Shown: positions 8,659-16,974 of the stretch, in pieces
Position numbering within the stretch: position 1 is the stretch's first letter
Layout of the letters: the number at the start of each line of letters is the position of its first letter
Origin: Rhodocyclales bacterium
GTDB taxonomy: Bacteria; Pseudomonadota; Gammaproteobacteria; Burkholderiales; Rhodocyclaceae
Length of the DNA: 64,000 bases
Direction: 5' to 3'
Assembly: GCA_026399435.1 (NCBI GenBank)
Contig: JAPLQX010000019.1
Span: 154,557 to 218,556, forward strand
The notes under the pieces: generated by a model
Databases searched by the model: none
What the model saw: the letters and a program-made list of their open reading frames with translations, nothing else
Told to the model about the DNA's origin: nothing
Made by a program: the position numbers and the translations under genes

Positions 8659-9611
8659 GCGCAGTCTGCGTCCTCGTCACCGGCAGTTCCGGCTACCTCG
8701 GCAGCCTGGTGGTGGCCGCACTGGCGCGCCGCGCCGACATCTCCACCGTCGCGCTCGACGTGCGCGAACCCGCGCAGCGCCTGCCCGGCGTTGCCTATGA
8801 GGTCGCCGACATCCGCGCGCCGGAAGTCGATGCCATCATCGCTCGCCACCGGCCGCAGGTCGTCGTGCATCTGGCGTCGATCGTCACGCCGGGCAAGAAA
8901 AGCAATCGCGAATTCGAATACAGCGTCGACGTCGACGGCACCCGCAACCTGCTCCAGGCCTGTGTCCGCAACGATGTGAAGCGCATCATCGTTTCGTCCA
9001 GCGGCGCGGCCTACGGCTACCACGCCGACAACCCGGAATGGCTGACCGAGAGCGATCCGGTACGCGGCAACCAGAGCTTTGCCTATTCCTGGCACAAGCG
9101 CCTGGTCGAGGAAATGCTGGCCGACTATCGCGCACGGCTGCCGCAACTGGAACAGGTCATCTTCCGCATCGGCACCATCCTTGGCGCCTCGACGCACAAC
9201 CAGATCACCGACCTCTTCGACAAGCCGCGCCTGATAGCGATCCGCGGCAGCGACAGCCCCTTCGTCTTCATCCACGACCAGGACGTGGTCGGCGCCATCG
9301 TGCACGGCGTCGATTCGCCGGTGACCGGCATTTTCAACGTTGCCGGCGACGGCAAACTGAGCATCGACGAAATCGCCGCACGCCTCGGCAAGCGCAGCGT
9401 CGTGTTCCCGCCCGGCTTCCTGCAGGCCGCGCTGTGGCTGCTGAAGAAGCTGGGCCTGACGCAATACGGGCCCGAGCAGATCGACTTCCTGCGCTACCGG
9501 CCGGTGCTCGACAACCGGCGGCTGAAGGAGGTATTCGGCTACATGCCCAAGCTGACCTCGGCTGAGGTCTTCGAACTGTGGCGGAAGTCACGGCAAGGCA
9601 AGACTGCATGA
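8655..9611 (+). CDS. NAD-dependent epimerase/dehydratase-type extended SDR
   Basis: 318 aa from the ATG at 8655, which overlaps the transporter stop (ATGA). N-terminal Rossmann motif TGSSGYLGS; catalytic region SSSGAAYGYH with YSWHK as the YxxxK pair at about residue 150; FRIGTILGAS and a C-terminal substrate domain. Extended SDRs include sugar epimerases and 3-beta-hydroxysteroid dehydrogenase-like enzymes. The absence of sugar-nucleotide genes nearby and the BASS transporter make a small organic or steroid-like substrate possible, but that is inference. Confidence 0.88.
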   Translation: MSAVCVLVTGSSGYLGSLVVAALARRADISTVALDVREPAQRLPGVAYEVADIRAPEVDAIIARHRPQVVVHLASIVTPGKKSNREFEYSVDVDGTRNLLQACVRNDVKRIIVSSSGAAYGYHADNPEWLTESDPVRGNQSFAYSWHKRLVEEMLADYRARLPQLEQVIFRIGTILGASTHNQITDLFDKPRLIAIRGSDSPFVFIHDQDVVGAIVHGVDSPVTGIFNVAGDGKLSIDEIAARLGKRSVVFPPGFLQAALWLLKKLGLTQYGPEQIDFLRYRPVLDNRRLKEVFGYMPKLTSAEVFELWRKSRQGKTA

Positions 9612-9619
9612 CAGGACGT

Positions 9620-9700
9620 CGTCATTCCGGCGAACGCCGGAATCCAGAGATGTATGGAAGGGACAAGAATTCATGGATTCCGGCGTTCGCCGGAATGACG
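9620..9700. repeat. REP-pair element: 27-bp perfect inverted repeats
   Basis: Two 27-bp arms (9620-9646 and 9674-9700) are exact reverse complements around a 27-nt spacer. Each arm is internally palindromic (ATTCCGGCG AA CGCCGGAAT). This is the layout of a REP doublet/BIME or small MITE. The following SDR ORF could be extended into it (MDSGVRRND...), a common mis-start. Confidence 0.85.
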
Positions 9701-9735
9701 GAGCGACGGGAACGCGTAGCTGGCCCAACCCTCAA

Positions 9736-10554
9736 ATGACCCGCCGCGACCTGAAGGGCAAAGTCGTTCTCGTCACCGGCGCTGCCGGCGGGCTCGGCGC
9801 CGCCCTGTGCCAGCGCTATGCCGCCGCCGGCGCACGCATCGCCGCGCTGGATCTCGATGCGACAAAGCTCGACGCGCTGGTGGCGGCGCTGCGCGCCAAG
9901 GGCGCCGAAGCGCTGGCCCTGACCGGCGACATTACCGATTCCACCGCGTGCAAGTCAGCAGTAGCCGCCACGCTGGCGCAGTTCGGCGCGCTCGACGGCC
10001 TCATCAACAACGCCGGCATCAGCCATCGCAGCCTGCTGCGGGACACCGATCCCGACGTCATCCGCCGCGTCATGGAAGTCAATTTCTTCGGCGCCGCCAA
10101 CCTCACTCAGGCCGCGCTGGCGCACATCGTGGCGCGGCAGGGCTTCATCGTCGCTATCTCCAGCGTCGCCGGTTTTTCGCCGCTGACCGGCCGCACCGGC
10201 TATGCCGCCAGCAAGCACGCGCTGCACGGTTTCTTCGACAGCCTGCGCAGCGAAGTCGAAGGCGCCGGCGTCGACGTCGCCCTCGTTTGTCCCTCCTTCA
10301 TCCGCACCGGAATCGGCGCAGCCGCGACCGACGGCAGCGGCGCGCCGGTGAGCAGCCCGCGCATCACCACCGGCGGCGAGTCCTCGCCCGAGGAAATCGC
10401 GGCGCAGGTTTTCGATGCGGTGGCGGCAGGGCGCACGCTGCTGCTGCCCGACGCCACCGCGCGCAAGGCCTGGTGGCTCAGCCGGCTGGCGCCGGCGCTC
10501 TATTCCCGGATCATGAAGCGGCGGGTGGGTGGGGAATTTTCCGGATTGCTTTAG
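9736..10554 (+). CDS. Short-chain dehydrogenase/reductase
   Basis: 272 aa from ATG 9736 (MTRRDLKGKVV); the earlier track start lies in the REP element. Classical SDR: TGAAGGLGAA cofactor loop, LDLD after beta-2 favouring NAD(H), INNAGIS, the Ser of AISSVAG and YAASK as the catalytic Tyr/Lys. Oxidises or reduces an alcohol/ketone. C-terminal segment (~residues 225-272) is hydrophobic, as in SDRs that associate with membranes or act on lipids. Probably the last gene of the AraC-linked run; no SD is evident. Confidence 0.9.
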   Translation: MTRRDLKGKVVLVTGAAGGLGAALCQRYAAAGARIAALDLDATKLDALVAALRAKGAEALALTGDITDSTACKSAVAATLAQFGALDGLINNAGISHRSLLRDTDPDVIRRVMEVNFFGAANLTQAALAHIVARQGFIVAISSVAGFSPLTGRTGYAASKHALHGFFDSLRSEVEGAGVDVALVCPSFIRTGIGAAATDGSGAPVSSPRITTGGESSPEEIAAQVFDAVAAGRTLLLPDATARKAWWLSRLAPALYSRIMKRRVGGEFSGLL

Positions 10555-10575
10555 ATGTCGGCCGAACAGGTCAAG

Positions 10576-10597
10576 CGTCGGCGCTGGCAAGACGGCG
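10576..10597 (+). repeat. 22-bp dispersed motif, copy a
   Basis: CGTCGGCGCT...GACGGCG, 22 nt after the SDR stop. One of eight copies in the window with consensus AGTCGGCGCTGGCG-N2-ACGGCG (others at 19625, 20744, 26259, 40835, 42755, 49505 and 60046). Confidence 0.7.
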
Positions 10598-10708
10598 ACT
10601 TGGGCGAACAGGCGAAACAAGGCGAAGCTGAGCCGTATTGTTATCCGTCAACGTGATATACAGGAAATACGCGGAGGACTATTTGCCGGTCAACAAAAAG
10701 GAGTGGTA

Positions 10709-11035
10709 ATGACAAAAGCAGCGTATTTCTTGCCAATAGTATTTACATGCCTTTTTGCGACTGCTGCTCATGCTGTAAAGCTTGACAAATGCCGGGTGGA
10801 GGACAGCTGCATCGAGCGGTATAAATACGATCCGAACCCAGCGGTTGCCTGTGCAGAAGCTACTGCGCAGGCAGATGGTGCCGTGAAAAGTTTCTGCCGT
10901 TCTCACGGTGGCGTCTTTGCATCGATTCCCAAGGAATGCATCCCTGAAGACGTATCGTATGCATGGGGTGGCAAGCCGATGTTCAAGCAAACCCGTCAAG
11001 TTACTCATGTGCAATGCAATGGGAATAGAAAATAG
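10709..11035 (+). CDS. Small secreted cysteine-rich protein, unknown
   Basis: 108 aa from ATG 10709 with a strong SD (AAGGAG). A signal peptide is clear (MTKAAYFLPIVFTCLFATAAHA). The mature ~86 residues contain six cysteines (DKC, DSC, VAC, SFC, KEC, VQC), compatible with three disulfides, so it is likely periplasmic or exported. I do not recognise a family. Base composition is visibly AT-richer than the neighbours and the gene follows a copy of the dispersed 22-bp motif, both consistent with a recent or lineage-specific insertion. Nothing in the context tells the function. Confidence 0.75.
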   Translation: MTKAAYFLPIVFTCLFATAAHAVKLDKCRVEDSCIERYKYDPNPAVACAEATAQADGAVKSFCRSHGGVFASIPKECIPEDVSYAWGGKPMFKQTRQVTHVQCNGNRK

Positions 11036-11159
11036 GCGGGCTCCCTATTCCGGGGAGGGCCACACGTCTGGCCTGGTTCAGGCTGTGACCTGATTGAATC
11101 ATCCAAATCTCGCCGTCGCGGATGGCGTGGCAGTGCTACCGGCATGTTGCGGTGCAGGA

Positions 11160-11215
11160 TTGACAGTGCCGGCCGGTAGCAGTCATATTGCTGGTAACGA
11201 ATCTACTGACCAGTA
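11160..11215 (+). promoter_or_regulatory. Promoter and TetR-type operator of the tetR-liv operon
   Basis: TTGACA (11160-11165), an 18-bp spacer and CATATT (11184-11189) form a good sigma70-type promoter. Just downstream is the palindrome TACTG-AC-CAGTA (11204-11215), with CTGGTAA nearby. Placement over the start site and upstream of the tetR ATG suggests autorepression. This also argues against the earlier ORF start at 11188. Confidence 0.6.
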
Positions 11216-11241
11216 ACAAAAAGCTGGAAACCGTCCCCCGC

Positions 11242-11982
11242 ATGGCAATAGCACGCTCGAAAAAATCGACGCAAGATGAGCCGACGTCGCCCTGGCGCAA
11301 GGCAGGCGAGAGGACTCGCGAGCGCGAGATCAAGCGCGAAGCCGTGTTGCGCACGGCGGCCCAGCTTTTCAACGAGAAGGGCTTCCACGCCGTTTCTCTG
11401 GATGAAGTGGCCGAGCGGCTCAACGTCACCAAGCCGACCCTCTACTACTACGTCAAGAACAAGGACGAGATCCTCGCCGAGTGCGTGCGCAGCGGCCTGG
11501 AGCTGATGCAGGAAGCGATCGCGTGTTCCGACGAAGCCGGCGGCACGGCGATCGACAAGCTGGTGGCGGCCATGCGCAAATATGCCGAGATCGTCACCAT
11601 GGATTTCGGCAAATGCCTTATCCGCGTCGGCGAGGATCCCCTGCCGCCGGAGAGCCGCCGCGAGGTGCGACGCCTGAAGGCCGAGATCGACCGTGAGTTC
11701 CGCCACCTGATCGAGCTGGGTATCGCCGAAGGCTCGCTGCGCGACGTCGATCCGAAGCTGGCGGCCTTTACGCTGGCGGGCGCCCTGAGCTGGATCGGCC
11801 GCTGGTATCGCGCCGATGGCGAACTCAGCCCGGATCAGATCGCCGAGCAGTGCATCGGCGTGCTGATGGGCGGCCTCGCGGTGCAAGCGCCGGCGCCGGC
11901 CGCCAAGACGCCGCGCCCTGCGGCGGCGAAACGCGTTACAAAAAAGGTGGCGACGAAGGTGGCAAAAAAGGTGGCGAAATGA
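11242..11982 (+). CDS. TetR family regulator with basic C-terminal tail
   Basis: 246 aa from ATG 11242. N-terminal HTH typical of TetR: AAQLFNEKGFHAVSLDEVAERLNVTKPTLYYYVKNKDEIL. The middle is the helical ligand domain. The last ~35 residues are an Ala/Pro/Lys tail (KRVTKKVATKVAKKVAK) like histone H1 or AlgR3-type tails, unusual for TetR proteins and possibly adding non-specific DNA binding. Overlaps livG by ATGA, so it is co-transcribed with the transporter, ligase and hydratase it presumably controls; the ligand is likely an acyl-CoA by analogy with FadR/PsrA-like TetR proteins (inference). Confidence 0.92.
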   Translation: MAIARSKKSTQDEPTSPWRKAGERTREREIKREAVLRTAAQLFNEKGFHAVSLDEVAERLNVTKPTLYYYVKNKDEILAECVRSGLELMQEAIACSDEAGGTAIDKLVAAMRKYAEIVTMDFGKCLIRVGEDPLPPESRREVRRLKAEIDREFRHLIELGIAEGSLRDVDPKLAAFTLAGALSWIGRWYRADGELSPDQIAEQCIGVLMGGLAVQAPAPAAKTPRPAAAKRVTKKVATKVAKKVAK

Positions 11983-12803
11983 GCGCGGCCGCGAATCCCA
12001 TTCTCGAAATCGACCAGATCACGCTGGCCTTCGGCGGCGTCAAGGCGCTGAACGGCGTCAGCTTCGAGGTGGCGCCGGGTTCCATCACTTCCGTGATCGG
12101 GCCCAACGGCGCCGGCAAGACCTCGATGTTCAACACCATTTCCGGTTTCTACCGGCCCACGTCCGGGCACATCCGCTTTCTCGGCGAAGACATCACGCAG
12201 CGCCCGGCGCCGCAGCGGGCCAAGCTCGGCCTGGCGCGCAGCTTCCAGAACATCGCGCTGTTCCGCGGCATGACCGTGCTCGACAACATCAAGCTCGGCC
12301 GCCATTGCCATTTGCATACCGGGGTGTTCGACGCGCTGTTCTACTACGGTCGGGCGCGGCGCGAGGAAGTGCGGCTGCGCGCCGACATCGAGGAACGCAT
12401 TATCGACTTCCTCGAAATCGACCATATCCGCAACGCGCCGGTGGCGGCCCTGTCCTACGGCCTGCAGAAGCGCGTCGAAATGGCGCGGGCGCTGGCCATG
12501 CAGCCCAAGGTGCTGATGCTCGATGAGCCGGTGGCGGGCATGAACCGCGAAGAGACAGAGGACATGGCGCGCTTCATCCTCGATGTGCGCGAGGAGTGGG
12601 GCATCACCATCCTCATGGTCGAACACGACATGGGCATGGTGATGGACCTCTCCGACCACGTCGTGGTGCTCAATTTCGGCGAGGTGATCGCCGACGGAAC
12701 TCCGGCGGCGGTGCAGGGCAACCCCGAAGTGATTCGCGCCTACCTAGGATCGGGCGACGTCGAGGAATTGCGGCGCAAGCTGCGCGGCGAGGTGGCGACA
12801 TGA
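11979..12803 (+). CDS. livG: Branched-chain-type ABC transporter ATPase (LivG-like)
   Basis: 274 aa from the ATG at 11979 in ATGA overlap with tetR; the longer track ORF is a read-through. Walker A GPNGAGKT, Q-loop region ARSFQNIALF, signature variant LSYGLQKRVEMARAL, Walker B VLMLDEPVAGMN and switch VEHDMG. The C-terminal extension (FGEVIADGTPAAVQGNPEVIRAYLG) is typical of HAAT-family LivG. Powers uptake together with LivF, H, M and K in this operon. Confidence 0.93.
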   Translation: MSAAANPILEIDQITLAFGGVKALNGVSFEVAPGSITSVIGPNGAGKTSMFNTISGFYRPTSGHIRFLGEDITQRPAPQRAKLGLARSFQNIALFRGMTVLDNIKLGRHCHLHTGVFDALFYYGRARREEVRLRADIEERIIDFLEIDHIRNAPVAALSYGLQKRVEMARALAMQPKVLMLDEPVAGMNREETEDMARFILDVREEWGITILMVEHDMGMVMDLSDHVVVLNFGEVIADGTPAAVQGNPEVIRAYLGSGDVEELRRKLRGEVAT

Positions 12804-12819
12804 GCGCCATTGTGGTTTT

Positions 12820-13015
12820 CTCCTCCCCCTTCAAGGGGGAGGCCGGGAGGGGGATGGGGTGCAATGGCATGATTTTCCGGCCTTACCGCGTGCCTTTTTT
12901 GCCCCATCCCCACCCCAGCCCCCCAATCGCAAACGTCGCATGCGACCTTCCCCTTGAAGGGGAGGGGGTGTCAGCGCCACGCCGCCGCAATGCTCCCCTC
13001 GAAGGGGAGGGAGCG
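12820..13015. repeat. Intergenic CCCTTCAAGGG-type repeat cluster, copy 2
   Basis: Sits between livG and livH and splits an otherwise overlapping operon by 235 bp. Ends in hairpin units CCCCCTTCAAGGGGG and CCCCTTGAAGGGG plus a CTCCCCTCGAAGGGGAG unit. It shares about 65 nearly identical bases (12902-12966) with the copy at 22.93-22.99 kb, including the perfect palindrome GTCGCATGCGAC. Confidence 0.8.
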
Positions 13016-13038
13016 TCCGTCATGCCTTGGGGGGCGAC

Positions 13039-13926
13039 ATGATCGATTTCGACTGGCTGTTGCTGTTCGAAGTCAGCCTCGCAGGCATCGGCAGCGGCGG
13101 GCTTTACGCGCTGGCCGGCCTCGCCTTCGTGCTGATCTTCAAGGCGACCAAGGTGGTCAATCTGGCGATCGGCGAGATGCTGATGATGGGCGCCTATTTC
13201 TTCTTCGCCATGGCCTCGACGCTGGGCTGGCCGATCTGGCTCGGCGTCGTGGTGGCGGTGCTCGGCAGCGGCGCGCTCGGCGCGCTGATCGAGCGCCTGC
13301 TGATCCGGCCGATGCTGGGCGAGTCGCCGATCTCGGTGTTCATGATCACCATCGGCCTCTCCTCGATCCTGGTCGGCGCCGTCGAACTGATCTGGGGCGC
13401 GGACCAGATGCGCCTGCCTGATTTCATGCCGAGCGACCCGGTGCTGATCGGCGAGGCCATGGTGCCGCCCAAGATCTTCTATGGCTTCCTCGTCGCGACC
13501 GGGCTGATCGCCGTCGTGCTGGTGGTGTTCCGCTTCTGGCGCGGCGGCATCGCCCTGCGCGCGACGGCTTCCGACCAGGCCGCGGCCTACTCGATGGGCA
13601 TCAACGTGCCGCGCGTGTTTTCGCTGGCCTGGGTGGTCGGCGCGATGGTCGCGGCGATCGCCGGCATCATCGTCGGCAGCATTTCCAGCCTCTCGCCGAC
13701 CATGGGCGTGTTCGGCCTCTCGGTGCTGGTGGTGGTCATCGTCGGCGGCCTCGACAGCGTCGCCGGCGCGCTGGTCGGCGGCATCGTGGTCGGCCTGGTC
13801 GAAGCCTGGAGCGGCACCTACCTCGGCGGCCAATACAAGATGCTGTCCACCTTTTCCCTGCTGGTGCTGATCCTCATGGTCCGTCCCTACGGCCTGTTCG
13901 GCACCCACGAGATCGAGCGGCTATGA
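13039..13926 (+). CDS. livH: Branched-chain-type ABC transporter permease (LivH-like)
   Basis: 295 aa from ATG 13039 (MIDFDWLLLFE). About eight hydrophobic segments; LivH features GLYALAGLAFVLIFKATKVVNLAIGEM near the N-terminus and the permease loop GGIALRATASDQAAAYSMGINV. Inner-membrane subunit. Its stop overlaps livM (ATGA). The substrate is probably an organic acid activated by the ligase downstream. Confidence 0.94.
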   Translation: MIDFDWLLLFEVSLAGIGSGGLYALAGLAFVLIFKATKVVNLAIGEMLMMGAYFFFAMASTLGWPIWLGVVVAVLGSGALGALIERLLIRPMLGESPISVFMITIGLSSILVGAVELIWGADQMRLPDFMPSDPVLIGEAMVPPKIFYGFLVATGLIAVVLVVFRFWRGGIALRATASDQAAAYSMGINVPRVFSLAWVVGAMVAAIAGIIVGSISSLSPTMGVFGLSVLVVVIVGGLDSVAGALVGGIVVGLVEAWSGTYLGGQYKMLSTFSLLVLILMVRPYGLFGTHEIERL

Positions 13927-14963
13927 GAATCGGCGCCGCCAAACAAAGCTACGCGGCCGACGAGGCGCTGTTCGACAGCCGCACCCAGCGCATCTGGCTC
14001 GGCGTGCTGACCGTGGCGCTGGTGGTGCTGCCCTTCGTCGCCAGCCAGTACTGGCTCTACCTGACCTGCCTGGTCGGCATCAACATCATCGCCGCCACCG
14101 GCCTTAACATCCTGACCGGCTATACCGGCCAGGTCAGCCTCGGCCAGGCCGCCTTCATGGGCGTCGGCGCCTACACGGTGGCGGTGCTCGACCGCACGCT
14201 CGGCACGCCCTTCTTCATCAACCTGATCGCGGCCGGCGGCATCGCGATGCTGGTCGGCATGGTGGTCGGCATCCCCTCGCTGCGGGTCAAGGGGCTGTAT
14301 CTGGCGATAGCCACCATCGCCGCCTCATTCATCCTGCATTTCATCTTCGCCAACTGGAAATCTGTCACCGGCGGCACCGCCGGCCTCACGGTGAAGCCGG
14401 CGACGCTGTTCGGCCTGGCGCTGGACAGCGAATTCCGCTTCTACTGGCTGATGCTGCCGCTCACCGCCGTGATGGTGTTCGGCGCCGCCAACCTGTTCCG
14501 CACCCGCATCGGCCGCGCCTTCATCGCCATCCGCGACCGCGACATCTCGGCCGAAGTGCTGGGCATTTCGCTGCTGCGCTACAAGCTGCTGTCCTTCGCC
14601 ATTTCGTCCTTCTATGCCGGTGTCGCAGGCGGGCTCTGGGCCTATTTCTTCCGCTCGGTGACGCCGGAAAGCTTTCCGCTGCTGATGTCGATCTTCTTCC
14701 TCGCCGCGATCATCGTCGGCGGCATGGGCACGATACTCGGCGGCATTCTCGGCGCGATTTTCATGACCCTGGTGCCGGAAGCGCTCAAGATGGTCTTCGG
14801 CTGGCTGCCCAACGCCGCCGAGATGGCGGTGCATCTGGCACCGGTGCGCATCATCGTATTCGGCATCCTGATCGTCGGCTTCCTGGTTTTCGAGCCGCAC
14901 GGTTTGTCGGAGATCTGGCGGCGCGTTCGTCGTTTTTTTCACCTGTGGCCGTTCCGGACATAG
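13923..14963 (+). CDS. livM: Branched-chain-type ABC transporter permease (LivM-like)
   Basis: 346 aa. Typical LivM motifs: NILTGYTGQVSLGQAAFMGVGAYT near residues 60-85 and IRDRDISAEVLGISLLRYK in the cytoplasmic loop, followed by GGMGTILGGILGA. Membrane partner of LivH; starts in ATGA overlap with it. Confidence 0.94.
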   Translation: MRIGAAKQSYAADEALFDSRTQRIWLGVLTVALVVLPFVASQYWLYLTCLVGINIIAATGLNILTGYTGQVSLGQAAFMGVGAYTVAVLDRTLGTPFFINLIAAGGIAMLVGMVVGIPSLRVKGLYLAIATIAASFILHFIFANWKSVTGGTAGLTVKPATLFGLALDSEFRFYWLMLPLTAVMVFGAANLFRTRIGRAFIAIRDRDISAEVLGISLLRYKLLSFAISSFYAGVAGGLWAYFFRSVTPESFPLLMSIFFLAAIIVGGMGTILGGILGAIFMTLVPEALKMVFGWLPNAAEMAVHLAPVRIIVFGILIVGFLVFEPHGLSEIWRRVRRFFHLWPFRT

Positions 14964-14987
14964 GTTCATTCGAGGAGGAGACACAAG

Positions 14988-16148
14988 ATGAAACCAACGA
15001 AGTGGATTACGGCTCTGCTGGCCGCTGCGGGGATTGTTCTGGCGCCCGCGGTACAGGCCCAGGAAGACATCGTGATCGGCGGTTCGATCCCGATGAGCGG
15101 CGTGTTCGCCTTTGCCGGCATCGGCATTCACGCCGGCATTCAGGACTACCTGAAGATCGTCAACGACGCCGGCGGCATCAAGGGCCGCAAGTTCAAGTAC
15201 GTGTTCGAGGACACTGCCTACAAGCCCGATGTCTCCGTGGCCGCGTTCAAGAAGATCACCGGCGGCAACAAGGTCAGCCTCTACTACGGCGACTCCACCG
15301 CCTTCCAGCGCACCATCAATCCCGAGCTGGAGCGCATGGGCAGCATCATGATGGCCGGCGCCTCGCTTGCCACCGAAATCAACGACTCGAAGAAGTACCC
15401 GGCCCAGTTCATGGCCGGCCCCGACTACTCCGAGCAGATCGGCATCCTGTTGCGCCACATCGCCAAGGAGAAACCCGGCGCCAAGGTCGCCATCGTGTTT
15501 TCCGACAGCGAGTTCGGCCGCGACCCGGTCGATGAATTCCGCGCTTCGGCGAAGAAGCTGGGCCTGACCGTCGCCGTGGAAATCCAGACGGCGCCGGGCA
15601 GCGTGGACGTTTCCACCGAGGTGATCAAGCTGCGCCGCGCCGATCCCGACTACACCATCTTCCACGGTTACGTTCTGGCGCCGATCCCCGAGTTCGTTAC
15701 GCAGATGAAGAAGTCCGGCGCCAAGAGCCACTTCATGGGCACCTTCTGGACCATGGACAGCTCGACCGTGATGAAGCTCGGCGAATCCGGCGAGGGCTTC
15801 ATGGGCGTGATGCCGTATCGCTACTACTACGACACCTCGGCCAAGTCGCCGATGCTGGACAAGATCCGCCAGATGCGGCCCGAGTACCAGTCCACGCCAT
15901 ATCTGCAGGGCTTCCTCACCACCATGCTGTTTGTCGAAGCGACCAAGCGCACCCTCGATGCCGGCAAGCCGCTGGACGCCAAGAACCTCAAGGCCGCGCT
16001 GAACTCGATCAAGAACTTCGACACTGGCGGCTTGATCGGTGTGCCGATCACCATTCGCGGCAACTCGATCCCGGTCGGCCGCATCTACAAGGCGGACATG
16101 AAGGCAAAAACGATGGTGCCGGCTTCCGACTGGATCCACCTGGAGTAA
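14988..16148 (+). CDS. livK: ABC transporter substrate-binding protein (LivK/Leu-binding type)
   Basis: 386 aa with a signal peptide (MKPTKWITALLAAAGIVLAPAVQAQ) and no lipobox Cys at the cleavage site, so soluble periplasmic. Type I periplasmic-binding fold: IVIGGSIPMSGVFAFAGI, YGDSTAFQRTINPELERMG, AIVFSDSEFGRDPVDEF. SD GAGGAG. Within the liv operon it determines specificity. The co-encoded CoA ligase and hydratase argue for an aromatic, alicyclic or fatty acid rather than an amino acid (inference). Confidence 0.93.
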   Translation: MKPTKWITALLAAAGIVLAPAVQAQEDIVIGGSIPMSGVFAFAGIGIHAGIQDYLKIVNDAGGIKGRKFKYVFEDTAYKPDVSVAAFKKITGGNKVSLYYGDSTAFQRTINPELERMGSIMMAGASLATEINDSKKYPAQFMAGPDYSEQIGILLRHIAKEKPGAKVAIVFSDSEFGRDPVDEFRASAKKLGLTVAVEIQTAPGSVDVSTEVIKLRRADPDYTIFHGYVLAPIPEFVTQMKKSGAKSHFMGTFWTMDSSTVMKLGESGEGFMGVMPYRYYYDTSAKSPMLDKIRQMRPEYQSTPYLQGFLTTMLFVEATKRTLDAGKPLDAKNLKAALNSIKNFDTGGLIGVPITIRGNSIPVGRIYKADMKAKTMVPASDWIHLE

Positions 16149-16155
16149 TTCACTC

Positions 16156-16974
16156 GTGACGCAAGCCAGCCCGGATGTTGTGCTGTCCATCAACAACATC
16201 GAAGTCATCTACAACAAGGCCGTGCAGGTGCTGCGCGGTCTGTCCCTGCGCGTGCCGCGGGGGCAGATCGTCGCCCTGCTCGGGTCCAACGGTGCCGGCA
16301 AGACCACCACGCTGAAAGCCGTGTCGGGTCTGCTGGCGCTGGAGGACGGCGAGATGACCCGCGGCAGCGTCGTGCTCGACGGCGTCGATACCGCGCGCCT
16401 GAAGCCGCACGAACTGGTGCGTTCCGGCCTGTTCCATGTGATGGAAGGGCGGCGCGTGTTCGAGGACCTGACCATCGAGGAAAACCTGATTTCCGCGACC
16501 TACGCGCTCAGCGGCCGCCGTGCCGCCAGCGCCGACTTTGAACTGGTTTATGAATATTTTCCGCGCCTGTTCGAACGCCGCCGCGGTCTCGCCGGCTATC
16601 TGTCAGGCGGCGAACAGCAGATGCTGGCGATCGGCCGCGCCCTGATTGCGCGGCCCAAGGTGATGCTGCTCGACGAGCCCTCGCTGGGCCTGTCGCCGCT
16701 GCTGGTCGAGAACATTTTCACCATCATCGCCCGCATCAACCGGGAGCAGGGCGTATCCATGCTGCTGGTCGAGCAGAACGCCTCGGTGGCGCTGGCCGTT
16801 GCCCATACCGGCTACATCATGGAAACCGGCAAGGTGGTGATCGACGGTCCCGCCGAAAAGCTGGCCGGCGACCCCGACGTGCGCGAGTTCTATCTCGGCA
16901 TGGCCGGCGAGGGCGCCGCCCGCAGCTTCCGCGACATCAAGCACTACAAGCGCCGCAAGCGCTGGCTGTCATGA
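16156..16974 (+). CDS. livF: Branched-chain-type ABC transporter ATPase (LivF-like)
   Basis: 272 aa. Walker A GSNGAGKTT, signature LSGGEQQMLAIGRAL, Walker B VMLLDEPSLGLSPLL, and the LivF-type VEQNASVALAVAHTGYIMETG end. About 30 extra residues at the C-terminus (SFRDIKHYKRRKRWLS) are basic and slightly longer than usual. Start at GTG/ATG region 7 nt after livK; stop overlaps the ligase ATG. Confidence 0.93.
   Translation: MTQASPDVVLSINNIEVIYNKAVQVLRGLSLRVPRGQIVALLGSNGAGKTTTLKAVSGLLALEDGEMTRGSVVLDGVDTARLKPHELVRSGLFHVMEGRRVFEDLTIEENLISATYALSGRRAASADFELVYEYFPRLFERRRGLAGYLSGGEQQMLAIGRALIARPKVMLLDEPSLGLSPLLVENIFTIIARINREQGVSMLLVEQNASVALAVAHTGYIMETGKVVIDGPAEKLAGDPDVREFYLGMAGEGAARSFRDIKHYKRRKRWLS

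Noticed and set aside
9673-10554. SDR start at 9673
   Set aside because: The extra N-terminus (MDSGVRRND) is the translated REP element; the SDR fold begins after the ATG at 9736.
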